A program made the position numbers and the translations under genes. Shown here piece by piece: positions 16,281 through 25,220 of a stretch of DNA of 64,000 nt (positions are counted from its first letter, which is position 1; the number at the start of each line of letters is the position of its first letter). A model generated the notes under the pieces. The model saw only the letters and a program-made list of their open reading frames with translations. It ran no database searches and was not told the DNA's origin. This stretch comes from Niameybacter massiliensis (GTDB taxonomy: Bacteria > Bacillota > Clostridia > Lachnospirales > Cellulosilyticaceae): the NCBI RefSeq assembly GCF_001282685.1, contig NZ_LN875034.1:436157-500156 (forward strand). The letters run 5' to 3'.

Positions 16281-17729
16281 ATGAGTAATAGAAATCTTAC
16301 ATTGTTAACAGACCTTTATCAATTAACTATGATGCAAGGTTATTTTGAAAATGATGTAAATAACCACGAAGTAGTATTTGACTTATTTTATAGAAAAAAT
16401 CCATCAGGAAATGGCTATGCGATTTGCTGTGGATTAGAGCAAGCTATTGATTATATTAAAAATCTTCATTTTGCAGATGAAGATATTCAGTACTTAGAAT
16501 CCCTTAATATCTTTAGCAAGGATTTCTTAGAGTATTTAAGTGATTTTAAATTTACAGGAGATATTGATGCTATACCAGAAGGGACGGTTGTACTTCCAGG
16601 TGAACCACTTATGCGTGTCAAAGCACCTATTTTTGAAGCACAATTTATTGAAACAACATTATTAAATATTATCAATCACCAAAGTTTAATTGCTACAAAG
16701 GCATCTCGTGTTGTAAGAGCAGCAGAAGGTGATACAGTACTTGAATTTGGACTTCGTCGTGCGCAAGGACCAGATGCAGGACTATATGGTGCAAGAGCAG
16801 CTATTATTGGTGGTTGCCATGCTACATCTAATGTACTTACAGGGCAAATGTTTGATGTACCCGTAGCAGGTACTCATGCACATAGCTGGGTTATGAGTTT
16901 TGAAAGTGAGCTAGAGGCTTTCCGTGCTTATGCAAAGTTATTCCCTCATAAGTGTATTTTACTTGTAGATACTTATGATACATTAGGGCAAGGTGTGCCT
17001 AATGCCATCAAAGTCTTTGATGAGATGAAAGCAGCAGGTATTGAATCCAAATCCTATGGTATTCGTTTAGATAGTGGTGACCTTGCTTATTTATCAAAAT
17101 GTGCAAGAAAGATGCTTGATGATGCAGGCTATAAAGATGCAGTTATTAGTGCATCTTGTGATTTAGATGAATACTTAATTGCAGACCTTAAACGTCAAGG
17201 TGCAGCTATTACATTATGGGGTGTAGGTACAAAGCTTATCACTTCAGATGATTGTCCATCTTTTGGAGGAATCTATAAGCTTGCAGCAGAACGTGAAAAT
17301 CAAGAAATGTTCAAACCAAAAATTAAAATCTCAGAGAATCCAGAAAAAATAACAAACCCAGGGATTAAAAAAGTTATCCGTATCTATGACAATGCTACAC
17401 AAAAGGTTAAAGTAGATTTAATCGCTCTAGAAGAGGAAGAATTTGATTTAACTCAAGATATTACGGTACGTGATCCAAAAGCAAGATGGAGAAAAATGCA
17501 TCTTAAAGCTGGGGAATACACTATGCGTGAACTCCTTGTACCAATCTTTAGAGAAGGTGAATGTGTTTATGAATCACCAAAGACAATGGACATTCGTGCT
17601 TATGCAAAACAAGAGTTAGAAAAGCTATGGGATGAGCAAAAGCGCCTAATTAATCCAGCTCATATTCCAGTAGACTTATCTGATGATTTATATTATCTCA
17701 AAGAACGTATGCTAGATGCATATAAATAA
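16281..17729 (+). CDS. pncB: Nicotinate phosphoribosyltransferase
   Basis: 482 aa, the long form typical of Firmicutes. The start contains LLTDLYQLTMMQGYF, the family signature. Further motifs are EFGLRRAQGPD (about 156-166), GTHAHSWVMSF (about 197-207), LVDTYDTLGQGV and YGIRLDSGDL. The cytosolic enzyme converts nicotinate and PRPP (with ATP) to nicotinate mononucleotide, the entry step of NAD salvage. ACAGGAG precedes the ATG. The acyltransferase gene follows after 46 bp and may share the transcript. Confidence 0.95.
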   Translation: MSNRNLTLLTDLYQLTMMQGYFENDVNNHEVVFDLFYRKNPSGNGYAICCGLEQAIDYIKNLHFADEDIQYLESLNIFSKDFLEYLSDFKFTGDIDAIPEGTVVLPGEPLMRVKAPIFEAQFIETTLLNIINHQSLIATKASRVVRAAEGDTVLEFGLRRAQGPDAGLYGARAAIIGGCHATSNVLTGQMFDVPVAGTHAHSWVMSFESELEAFRAYAKLFPHKCILLVDTYDTLGQGVPNAIKVFDEMKAAGIESKSYGIRLDSGDLAYLSKCARKMLDDAGYKDAVISASCDLDEYLIADLKRQGAAITLWGVGTKLITSDDCPSFGGIYKLAAERENQEMFKPKIKISENPEKITNPGIKKVIRIYDNATQKVKVDLIALEEEEFDLTQDITVRDPKARWRKMHLKAGEYTMRELLVPIFREGECVYESPKTMDIRAYAKQELEKLWDEQKRLINPAHIPVDLSDDLYYLKERMLDAYK

Positions 17730-17775
17730 ACTTCTATAATGGTTATCAGACAAAACAAAAGAAGGAAGTGAGAAT

Positions 17776-18513
17776 GTGCTAAGAGGAATTTGGGTATTAT
17801 GGGCTATGGGTTTTCACTTTGTAACCAATACATTTAATCGTAAAAGATATAGAGTGGATAACAAAGAGTTAGATCGTGCAACAAAGCAAGCTTATCGTGC
17901 TAAAATTTATGCAATGATGAGAGAATTAAGCCGGAGAATGATACGTGCAGCAGGAGCAGAACTTGTGATTAAAGGTAAAGAAAATTTACCTGAACATGGG
18001 CCAGTTGTTTATATGGCAAATCATAAAGGTCTTTTTGATAGTCCTGTTATGGCTACGCTAGTAGAAAAGGATACTTTAATCTTTATTGGAAAAGATGAAA
18101 CAAAGAAAATGCCTGTTATTGGACCATGGTTTGATGCAATGGGGTGTATTTATATTGTAAGAGATGATATGAAACAATCTCTAAAAGCGATTTTAGATGG
18201 GATCGATGAACTTAAACAAGGGCAGTCAGTAGTAATCTTTCCAGAAGGAACACGCCAAAAAGGACCAGAAATGGGAAGCTTTAAAGCAGGAAGCTTTAAA
18301 CTAGCAACAAAAGCAAACGTACCGATTGTACCTATAGCTATTCAAAACAGTTATAAGGTGTTAGAAGAAAAGGGTAGAATTCAAAAAACTACAATTTATG
18401 TTAATGTAGGTAAGCCAATAGACGTAGCGAGTTTAAGTGCAGAAGAAAAGAAAAGATTACCACAAGATGTAGAAGACACCGTAAGAGCGTTATTAGAAGA
18501 GATTACAGAGTAA
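17776..18513 (+). CDS. plsC: 1-acyl-sn-glycerol-3-phosphate acyltransferase
   Basis: 245 aa from a GTG start behind GAAGGAAGTGAG. A short hydrophobic N-terminus (about 2-17) would anchor it to the membrane. The acyltransferase block I motif is NHKGLFD (Asn82-His83 to Asp88), and block III is FPEGTRQKG (from Phe155). It adds the second fatty acid to lysophosphatidate to make phosphatidate. The cardiolipin synthase gene at 19994-21439 acts later in the same lipid pathway but is on the other strand. Confidence 0.9.
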   Translation: MLRGIWVLWAMGFHFVTNTFNRKRYRVDNKELDRATKQAYRAKIYAMMRELSRRMIRAAGAELVIKGKENLPEHGPVVYMANHKGLFDSPVMATLVEKDTLIFIGKDETKKMPVIGPWFDAMGCIYIVRDDMKQSLKAILDGIDELKQGQSVVIFPEGTRQKGPEMGSFKAGSFKLATKANVPIVPIAIQNSYKVLEEKGRIQKTTIYVNVGKPIDVASLSAEEKKRLPQDVEDTVRALLEEITE

Positions 18514-18599
18514 TTATAAATATATAGAGAAGAAATTGCAGATTAAGCATAAAGAATTAAGAGTACTAATCAAACATCAGATAAAATGGGGGGCTACGC

Positions 18600-19997
18600 A
18601 TGGATACATTAAGAGAAGCTGTTAATGAGACAATGACTTTAGAAGTGACACCAGATAAGATGCTTGCTGTAGTATCTTTTAAACCATCTTTAGGAGATGG
18701 AAAGCAGTTAGGGATAGATGAAATAAAAAAGCAAATCCATGATAAAGGAATAGTATATGGACTTGATGAGAATGTCTTAAATGATATTGAGTCAAATAGA
18801 CAAATGGAGTTTAAATATATCATTGCAAGAGGAATGGTGCCACAAAAAGGTGATGATGCTAAAAGCCTATTTCATTTTGATGTAGAAAACTTTAATAAAG
18901 TTCAACCTAAAGAAAATGAAGATGGTACTGTAGACTTTAAAAGCTTAAATATAGTTCATAATGTGAATAAAGGGCAAGTTCTATATGAAAAAGTACCTGC
19001 TACTGAGGGTATAGAAGGTATGAATGTTTTTGGCGAAGTAGTACGCGCAGTCAAAGGTAAAGATATAAGGTTACCACGTGGTAAAAATGTAGACTTATTA
19101 GAAGATGGTAAAACATTAGTAGCAGGTATCAGTGGTCGTCTTTGCTATGATAAACATAATATTTATATTGCTCCACTTTTAGTCATTGAAAAAGACGTGG
19201 ATAGTAGTACAGGTAATGTAGAATTTGTAGGAAGTATACTTATCAATGGAAGTGTTAAAAATGGCTTCAAAGTAAAGGCCACGGGCAACATAGAAATCCA
19301 TGGAAGCGTAGAGGCAGCACATCTTGAAGCTGAAGGTGATATCAGTGTTTGGTATGGTATACAAGGTATAGATAAAGGAACTGTAAAGACCAATGGGAAT
19401 TTGGTGGCGAAGTTTATTCAAAATGCAAGTGTAGAAGCTACAGGGAATGTAGTAGCAGAAGCTATTATGCATAGCCAAGTTGCAGCTAGCAATGTTTATG
19501 TAGAAAAAGGAAAAGGGCTTATAGTTGGAGGGCAGATTATAGCAAGTCATTATATAACTGCTACTACGATGGGTTCTTCAATGGCAACACAAACAGACTT
19601 ACAAATTGGTATACCACCACATGTTATGAATGAATTTAAACAGATTGAAAAGAAATACTTTACACTATCAGAAGAACTAAGTAAAATTGGTCAAAGTGTA
19701 AATTTCCTTACAACCAAACAAGCTAGAGGAGAATTACCACCAGATAAGCTAGAACTTCTAAGGAAATTATTAATTACGAGGCAGCAAACTCAAAGTACTC
19801 ACAGAGAACTATCAAGTAGATATAAGGAACTTTCTGAGAGCATACAAGATGCTACAGGAGGGCAAATCAAAGTCAAAAATATACTTCACTCAGGTGTGAA
19901 AGTTACAATGGGTAGCTTAGTAAAGTATATTTTTGAAGATGTTACATATTGTACAGTTAAGCGATCAGGTGCTGATATTGTTATTGGTGGCTATTAA
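18600..19997 (+). CDS. FapA-like (DUF342) protein
   Basis: 465 aa. The N-terminal 160 residues are a mixed domain. The middle (about 160-340) has Gly/Val-rich repeats such as GNVEFVGSILINGSVKNGFKV, GNIEIHGSVEAA and GNLVAKFIQNA, which form the right-handed beta-helix of FapA/DUF342 proteins. A helical region with coiled-coil character (about 345-420) follows, then a short beta tail. Proteins of this family are often linked to surface or motility functions, but no biochemical role is firm. GGGGGG precedes the ATG. The stop overlaps the convergent cardiolipin synthase gene by 3-4 bp. Confidence 0.85.
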   Translation: MDTLREAVNETMTLEVTPDKMLAVVSFKPSLGDGKQLGIDEIKKQIHDKGIVYGLDENVLNDIESNRQMEFKYIIARGMVPQKGDDAKSLFHFDVENFNKVQPKENEDGTVDFKSLNIVHNVNKGQVLYEKVPATEGIEGMNVFGEVVRAVKGKDIRLPRGKNVDLLEDGKTLVAGISGRLCYDKHNIYIAPLLVIEKDVDSSTGNVEFVGSILINGSVKNGFKVKATGNIEIHGSVEAAHLEAEGDISVWYGIQGIDKGTVKTNGNLVAKFIQNASVEATGNVVAEAIMHSQVAASNVYVEKGKGLIVGGQIIASHYITATTMGSSMATQTDLQIGIPPHVMNEFKQIEKKYFTLSEELSKIGQSVNFLTTKQARGELPPDKLELLRKLLITRQQTQSTHRELSSRYKELSESIQDATGGQIKVKNILHSGVKVTMGSLVKYIFEDVTYCTVKRSGADIVIGGY

Positions 19998-21439
19998 AGA
20001 ATAGGTGAAAATAGCCTAGAAATAGATTCTTTAAACTTGATAAATAGAGGCCTAGCATCATAAATTTCTAAAGTTAGATCTTTACAATCTAATAAATCTT
20101 TTTCAAAAGCTTCGCTAAGTTGAATAGCGGAGCTTTTGTCATAGATAAAAGCATTCATCTCAAAGTTAAGTTTTAGACTTCTCATATCAAAGTTTGCTGT
20201 CCCTACACAAGAAAGGGTTTGGTCTATTACAATGGTTTTAGAATGTAGAAAACCCTTTTCATAAGTATAGGCTCTAGCTCCACAGCTTATAAGTTCACCA
20301 ATATAAGAATAAGTTGCCCAATAAACAAACATATGGTCAGGTTTGTTAGGAATCATAATACGTACATCAAGGCCAGATAAGCTTGCTAGCTTGAGAGCAG
20401 TAAGAAGTGCTTCATCAGGAATAAAGTAAGGGGTTTGAATCCAAATACTAGACTTTGCTTCATTAATCATTTTGATATAGCCATTTCTAATTGTAGGGTA
20501 CTTAGAATCAGGGCCACTTGAAACAAGCTGTATAATAGCGCCTGTAGCATGGCATAAAGGTGCTAGATTAGGCAGCTTATAATGATCTAGACAATGGGAC
20601 TCATGTGATGCAAAACGCCAATCTAATAGAAATTGAAGATTGCAAAGTAAAGCACCACTACCTACTATTTTAAGATGGGTATCACGCCAATACCCCATAC
20701 GTTTACTTTTTCCAAGATATTCATCACCCACATTAAAACCACCAAGATAGGCAACTTTATCATCAATAATACAGAGTTTGCGATGGTTACGATAATTAAA
20801 ATGGAGGTTAAGCCAAGGTGTAAAAGGTGGTGCAAAGCAGGTTAAATTAATTCCGGCTTCTCTGAGCTCCTTAAAATAGGAAGAAGGTGTTTTAAGGCAA
20901 CCCATACCATCATAGAGTAATGAGACTTCTACCCCCTCAGATGCTTTCTTGATAAGTAAGTCTTTAAATGCCAGACCTAACTTATCATTATGAATAATAT
21001 AGTACTCTAGATGAACATATTGAGTTGCAGACTTGATATCTTCAAAGAGTGCATTAAATTTAGCGTGACCATCGGTGAAGATTTCTATTGCATTATCACA
21101 GGTATAGACAGATTCATGACCGATGAGTAAGAAGTGTAAAAGGTTATAGTCACAACAACTTGAACAGTTATTATGGGTGCAATGACTACATGAGTCTTTA
21201 TAAATCTCACTATGTAGTAGATGCATATAACGATCAGATTCTTCTTTTTTATTAAACATCTTACGTTTTTTCATACTCTGTCCAAAAAAAAGATAGAGAA
21301 AGAATCCAATAAAAGGAAGAAATAGGAGTACCATTAGCCACGCCCATGTTGCGGTTACATCTTTATGCTCAATAAAAATCATATAGCCTATGAGACTTAA
21401 ATTGATGAATAGGGATAAAATAAGGAAGAAAATAAGCAT
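19994..21439 (-). CDS. cls: Cardiolipin synthase (phospholipase D family)
   Basis: 481 aa from the ATG at 21439, chosen because AAAGGTGG lies 8 bp upstream; an in-frame ATG at 21484 has no such site. Two N-terminal membrane helices (about 2-24 and 30-52) precede the tandem PLD domains. Both HKD motifs are intact: HRKLCIIDDKVAYLGGFN and HSKTIVIDQTLSCVGTAN. It condenses two phosphatidylglycerols into cardiolipin at the membrane. A Cys/His-rich patch (HCTHNNCSSCC, about 95-105) between the helices and the first PLD domain is uncommon in Cls and might bind metal. Confidence 0.92.
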   Translation of the reverse strand: MLIFFLILSLFINLSLIGYMIFIEHKDVTATWAWLMVLLFLPFIGFFLYLFFGQSMKKRKMFNKKEESDRYMHLLHSEIYKDSCSHCTHNNCSSCCDYNLLHFLLIGHESVYTCDNAIEIFTDGHAKFNALFEDIKSATQYVHLEYYIIHNDKLGLAFKDLLIKKASEGVEVSLLYDGMGCLKTPSSYFKELREAGINLTCFAPPFTPWLNLHFNYRNHRKLCIIDDKVAYLGGFNVGDEYLGKSKRMGYWRDTHLKIVGSGALLCNLQFLLDWRFASHESHCLDHYKLPNLAPLCHATGAIIQLVSSGPDSKYPTIRNGYIKMINEAKSSIWIQTPYFIPDEALLTALKLASLSGLDVRIMIPNKPDHMFVYWATYSYIGELISCGARAYTYEKGFLHSKTIVIDQTLSCVGTANFDMRSLKLNFEMNAFIYDKSSAIQLSEAFEKDLLDCKDLTLEIYDARPLFIKFKESISRLFSPIL

Positions 21440-21548
21440 GATGATACCACCTTTTTGTAAGATAAAAACTAATATGTTAATCATATTGTGGTATATTCGG
21501 TTATATGCTATACTATTTGAAGATTAAAGTTGTACAAGGAGGTCTAAG

Positions 21549-21998
21549 ATGGAAACCTGGATGGTAGTTTTAATATGGGTAGTCGTAATTGCCGCAATCG
21601 GTGCTGGGCTTTATTTTTGGGGTAGAAAGCTACAAAAAAGATATGATGAACAACAACAAATGGTTAACCAATATAAACAAGTGGTTCCATTATTTGTTAT
21701 TGATAAGAAGAAAGATAAATTAGAGAACTTAAAGCTTCCTAAACAAGTAAAAGAACAAGTTCCAAAAATGCAACGTAAACGTAAAATGCCAGTTGTTATT
21801 GCAAAAGCAGGTCCACAAATCGTAACACTTATGTGTGATGAAGTTGTATACAATACAGTACCTGTTAAAAAACAAATTAAAGCCGAAGTAGCAGGTATTA
21901 TGCTTGTTAATGTGGTTTCTGGAAAACTTCCAACGCCACAAAAAGAAGGTTTTATGAACAAAATGAAACGTAAAGCGAAAGAGCTTAGAAATAAATAG
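21549..21998 (+). CDS. Membrane-anchored hypothetical protein (149 aa)
   Basis: 149 aa with one N-terminal helix (about 5-25) followed by GRKLQKRYDEQQQ, a basic/Gln-rich coiled segment. A Lys-rich soluble domain contains the hydrophobic strands MPVVIAKAGPQIVTLMCDE and AEVAGIMLVNVVSG. The C-terminus is very basic (MKRKAKELRNK). I do not recognise the family, though the layout suggests a conserved clostridial protein with the tail in the cytoplasm. AAGGAGG lies 6 bp before the ATG. It has its own terminator. Confidence 0.75.
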   Translation: METWMVVLIWVVVIAAIGAGLYFWGRKLQKRYDEQQQMVNQYKQVVPLFVIDKKKDKLENLKLPKQVKEQVPKMQRKRKMPVVIAKAGPQIVTLMCDEVVYNTVPVKKQIKAEVAGIMLVNVVSGKLPTPQKEGFMNKMKRKAKELRNK

Positions 21999-22005
21999 TC
22001 ACAAA

Positions 22006-22034
22006 AACACAAGCAAATGCTTGTGTTTTTTTTA
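22006..22034 (+). terminator. Terminator after the 149-aa gene
   Basis: AACACAAGC (22006-22014) pairs with GCTTGTGTT (22019-22027), followed by eight T. Confidence 0.9.
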
Positions 22035-22174
22035 TGAGCAAAAACTTTTACAAAAATATAAATTATGATATAGTTATAAAAAAGATTTATAAAAATGATG
22101 GATAAAGTGAGTATACTTCCACTTAGCTCGAGATATACTGAATATGAGATTGTACATAAAAGTGAGGAATATCA

Positions 22175-23044
22175 TTGGAGAAAATAAAGTATTTTATAGA
22201 TTATATATTGAAATTAGAAAAGCGATTTACAGGACATGAAATTGCTTCTAGAAGTGCACAAATTACGTATTATTGGGTATTAGCATTTTTCCCATTTTTG
22301 GTTATGGTCATCTCTATTTTAACATTTACGAATATTGCACAGAGTGAATTTATGGTGTACTTAGCAGAAGTTATTCCAACTGCGATTATGCCTTTTATTG
22401 AGCAGACAATTAATCAGTTAATTGAATACCGTAGTGCAACACTACTGTCATTTAGTGCGATTGCTGCAATCTGGTCAGCATCAGCAGCTGTAAATGCTAT
22501 GATGAAAGGTATTTATAAGGCTTATAGTGCTGTAGATGAAAGATCCTTTTTTATTAGAAAGATTATTTCTATGATTTATTCAGTTATTCTTGCAGTGTTG
22601 ATAGCAGGGATGATTGTATTATTAGTATTTGGAAATAGAATAGGTGAATATATTATTCATCGATTTAGTATTGAACAGCAATATTATAAAATGCTGTGGG
22701 ATCTTGTTCGTTTCACCTTGCCAGTAGCAGCTCTGTTGGTAGGTTTATATATTATCTACAAATATGTTCCGAGAAAACATTTAAGAGATGGGAATGTATG
22801 GCCAGGTACTATTTTTGCTAGTATCAGTTGGTATGCTTTTTCTTATCTCTTTTCAATCTACGTAGATAAGTTCAGTAAATATAATCAAATGTATGGAAGT
22901 ATTGGAAGCATATTCATTTTACTTATTTGGCTTTATACCAGTGGTATGCTTGTACTTATTGGAGCTGAGATGAATGCACTTTTCCAAGATATGAAGCATG
23001 TAAGACCAGCAAGAATAAGAAGGGAGGAAAGAAGTGGAAAGTAA
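22175..23044 (+). CDS. YihY/BrkB family inner-membrane protein
   Basis: 289 aa from a TTG start behind GTGAGG. It has about six membrane helices. The family's ITYYWVLAFFPFLV and SIGSIFILLIWLYTSGMLVLIGAEMNA segments are clear. The family was once annotated as RNase BN; that activity belongs to another protein, and these are now regarded as transporters or lipid-related membrane proteins of unknown substrate. The 3' end overlaps the start of the DNA glycosylase gene by 11 bp, so the two are probably translationally coupled. Confidence 0.88.
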   Translation: MEKIKYFIDYILKLEKRFTGHEIASRSAQITYYWVLAFFPFLVMVISILTFTNIAQSEFMVYLAEVIPTAIMPFIEQTINQLIEYRSATLLSFSAIAAIWSASAAVNAMMKGIYKAYSAVDERSFFIRKIISMIYSVILAVLIAGMIVLLVFGNRIGEYIIHRFSIEQQYYKMLWDLVRFTLPVAALLVGLYIIYKYVPRKHLRDGNVWPGTIFASISWYAFSYLFSIYVDKFSKYNQMYGSIGSIFILLIWLYTSGMLVLIGAEMNALFQDMKHVRPARIRREERSGK

Positions 23045-23642
23045 CATTAAGCGTTCCTTCTATCTAAGAGATGGGCTAAAAGTAGCAAAAGACTTGTTAG
23101 GAAAGACATTAGTAAGAGTGAAAGATGGGAAGCGATATGCTTTCAAAATTGTTGAAACAGAAGCATATTTAGGGCCAGATGATAAAGGTGCCCATACTTA
23201 TGGTGGTAAGCCAACTGCTCGGACAAAACCTATTTTTGACGAAGGTGGGATAACCTATATTTATCTTATTTATGGTATGTATTACTGCCTCAATATCGTA
23301 GCCAATGAGGTGAATATACCTCATTGTGTATTAATAAGGGCTGTCGAGCCATTAGATGAAGAGAGTCTAGTGTATTGTAAAGCCAACAGACCTATTAAAT
23401 CTAAGAAAGTACAAGATTTAACCAATGGACCAGGTAAGCTGTGTAAAGCCTTAGAAATTGATAAATTTTTAAATGAGATAGATGTTACAAAAGAAGGTGC
23501 GTTATATATTGAAGAAGGTGAAACACCAAAAGAGATTGTAACAGACAAGCGTATCAATATTGACTATGCCGAAGAATATAAAGACAAAGAATGGCGATTC
23601 TACATTAAAGATAATCCGTTTGTGTCCGTATTAAAAAAATAG
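23034..23642 (+). CDS. DNA-3-methyladenine glycosylase (AAG/MPG type)
   Basis: 202 aa from a GTG start with AGGGAGGAAAG upstream, inside the end of the BrkB-family gene. Motifs of the MPG family are present: RDGLKVAKDLLGKTLVR near the start, KIVETEAYLGPDDKGAHTYGGKPTARTKP with the catalytic Glu, IYLIYGMYYCLNIVAN, and LTNGPGKLCKAL. It cuts alkylated purines from DNA to start base excision repair. The C-terminus DNPFVSVLKK is typical. It is followed by metF at close spacing. Confidence 0.93.
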   Translation: MESNIKRSFYLRDGLKVAKDLLGKTLVRVKDGKRYAFKIVETEAYLGPDDKGAHTYGGKPTARTKPIFDEGGITYIYLIYGMYYCLNIVANEVNIPHCVLIRAVEPLDEESLVYCKANRPIKSKKVQDLTNGPGKLCKALEIDKFLNEIDVTKEGALYIEEGETPKEIVTDKRINIDYAEEYKDKEWRFYIKDNPFVSVLKK

Positions 23643-23663
23643 ATGAGTAAAAGGGGATTTAGC

Positions 23664-24542
23664 ATGAAAATAAGTGAAATATTTGAAAAAAATAAACCAG
23701 TCATTTCGTTTGAGATTTTTCCACCAAAGCAAACAACATCAATAGATAGTATTTATAGTACTATTGATGCATTAGCACCCTTATCACCAGATTTTATTAG
23801 TGTAACTTATGGTGCAGGTGGAAGTACAAGGGGAAATACAGTACAAATTGCATCTGTATTAAAGAATAAATATAATATTACACCACTGGCGCATTTAACG
23901 TGTGTAGATGGCACAAAGGAAAGCATGGCTCAGATATTACAAGAACTAGAAGATGAAGGTGTAGAAAATATCCTAGCACTAAGAGGTGATTTACCAGAAG
24001 GAGCAAGTTTAGGTGAATTCCATTATGCAAATGATTTAGTAAGTTACATAAAAGAAAACGGAAATTTTGATGTAGCAGCAGCCTGCTATCCAGAAAAACA
24101 TATAGAAGCACTTACTTTAGATGATGATATAACACACTTAAAACATAAAATTGAATGTGGAACAGACGTACTTATTAGCCAACTTTTCTTTGACAATGAA
24201 GCCTTTTATAAATGGCGTGACCAAGTGAGAAGCTTAGGGATACAAACGCCTATTGTTGCAGGGATTATGCCTATTACATCTGCAAAACAATTAGAACGTA
24301 TGGTGACTTTATGTGGTGCAAGCATTCCAAGTACAATCCAAGGTCTTGTAAAGGCTTATAATCATAATGCACAAGCTTTAAAAGAAGCTGGCATTGCTTA
24401 TGCAACCATGCAGATTATTGACTTACTAGCATCTGGTGTCGATGGGATTCACTTATATACTATGAATCAAGCAGATATTGCAAAACGTATAATGGAAAAC
24501 ATTAGGGGAATTAATTATGCAGTAAAGACAAAGAGGGCTTAA
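23664..24542 (+). CDS. metF: 5,10-methylenetetrahydrofolate reductase
   Basis: 292 aa from the ATG at 23664, preceded by AAGGGGAT. An ATG 21 bp earlier abuts the previous stop and lacks a ribosome site. The cytosolic TIM-barrel enzyme reduces methylene-THF to methyl-THF, the methyl donor for MetH. Motifs seen are ISFEIFPPKQ, the catalytic Glu region VTYGAGGSTR, LAHLTCVD, LALRGDLPEG and the CYPEKH box. The MetH-activation and metH genes follow, forming one operon for methionine synthesis. Confidence 0.95.
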   Translation: MKISEIFEKNKPVISFEIFPPKQTTSIDSIYSTIDALAPLSPDFISVTYGAGGSTRGNTVQIASVLKNKYNITPLAHLTCVDGTKESMAQILQELEDEGVENILALRGDLPEGASLGEFHYANDLVSYIKENGNFDVAAACYPEKHIEALTLDDDITHLKHKIECGTDVLISQLFFDNEAFYKWRDQVRSLGIQTPIVAGIMPITSAKQLERMVTLCGASIPSTIQGLVKAYNHNAQALKEAGIAYATMQIIDLLASGVDGIHLYTMNQADIAKRIMENIRGINYAVKTKRA

Positions 24543-24548
24543 ATCATT

Positions 24549-25220
24549 ATGGCAAAAGATGAAATTATACTTAGAGAAGTACTGAGATATATCAATGTAC
24601 CTTACCATGCGGCAGATGCAACACTTAAACAAGAAATACTTACTGCCTATGGTGAAATAGAGTCTATGGCTAGGATCAGAGAGGTCTATGGACTTTTTAA
24701 TATAGAACCGAAAGAAGATCTAATAGTATTTCAAGAAATCAATTTTCAAATAGAGAGTGCAGATTTAGCAAAGGTTGTTAAAAACTGTAATCAATTATAT
24801 GTAATGGCTGTAACAATAGGAAGTGAAATTGATAAACGTATTAGTGGGACTCAGCAGACTGATATGATGAAAGCACTTATTTATAACGCTTGTGCCAATG
24901 TTTTAATCGAGCAAGCATGTGATCATGTAGAAGAAGAAATCATGAAAAACATAAAAGAGGGACAATACTTAACTATGCGTTATAGTCCAGGTTATGGAGA
25001 TGTACCTCTTACAGTACAAACAGAAATTTTAAATTTTTTAGATGCAACAAGAAAAGCAGGTATTACAACAACAAAGGCAGGAATGCTTATTCCACTCAAA
25101 TCAGTTACAGCTTTTATAGGCCTATCTAGTATAAAAGAGAAAAGACATAAAGGATGTGAGAGCTGCTTGATACAAGATAAGTGTATTTATAGAAAACGAG
25201 GTGAAAAGTGTGGCAGTTAG
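24549..25220 (+). CDS. MetH activation-domain protein (stand-alone)
   Basis: 223 aa. The region around YLTMRYSPGYGDVPLTVQ (about 137-154) and TTTKAGMLIPLKSVTAFIGL (about 175-194) matches the AdoMet-binding activation domain found at the C-terminus of E. coli MetH (RxxxGYP-like motif). The Cys-rich tail CESCLIQDKCIYRKRGEKC resembles an Fe-S or zinc site and is known from clostridial stand-alone versions. It should help remethylate oxidised cob(II)alamin on MetH. It lies 6 bp after metF and overlaps the metH region. Confidence 0.88.
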   Translation: MAKDEIILREVLRYINVPYHAADATLKQEILTAYGEIESMARIREVYGLFNIEPKEDLIVFQEINFQIESADLAKVVKNCNQLYVMAVTIGSEIDKRISGTQQTDMMKALIYNACANVLIEQACDHVEEEIMKNIKEGQYLTMRYSPGYGDVPLTVQTEILNFLDATRKAGITTTKAGMLIPLKSVTAFIGLSSIKEKRHKGCESCLIQDKCIYRKRGEKCGS

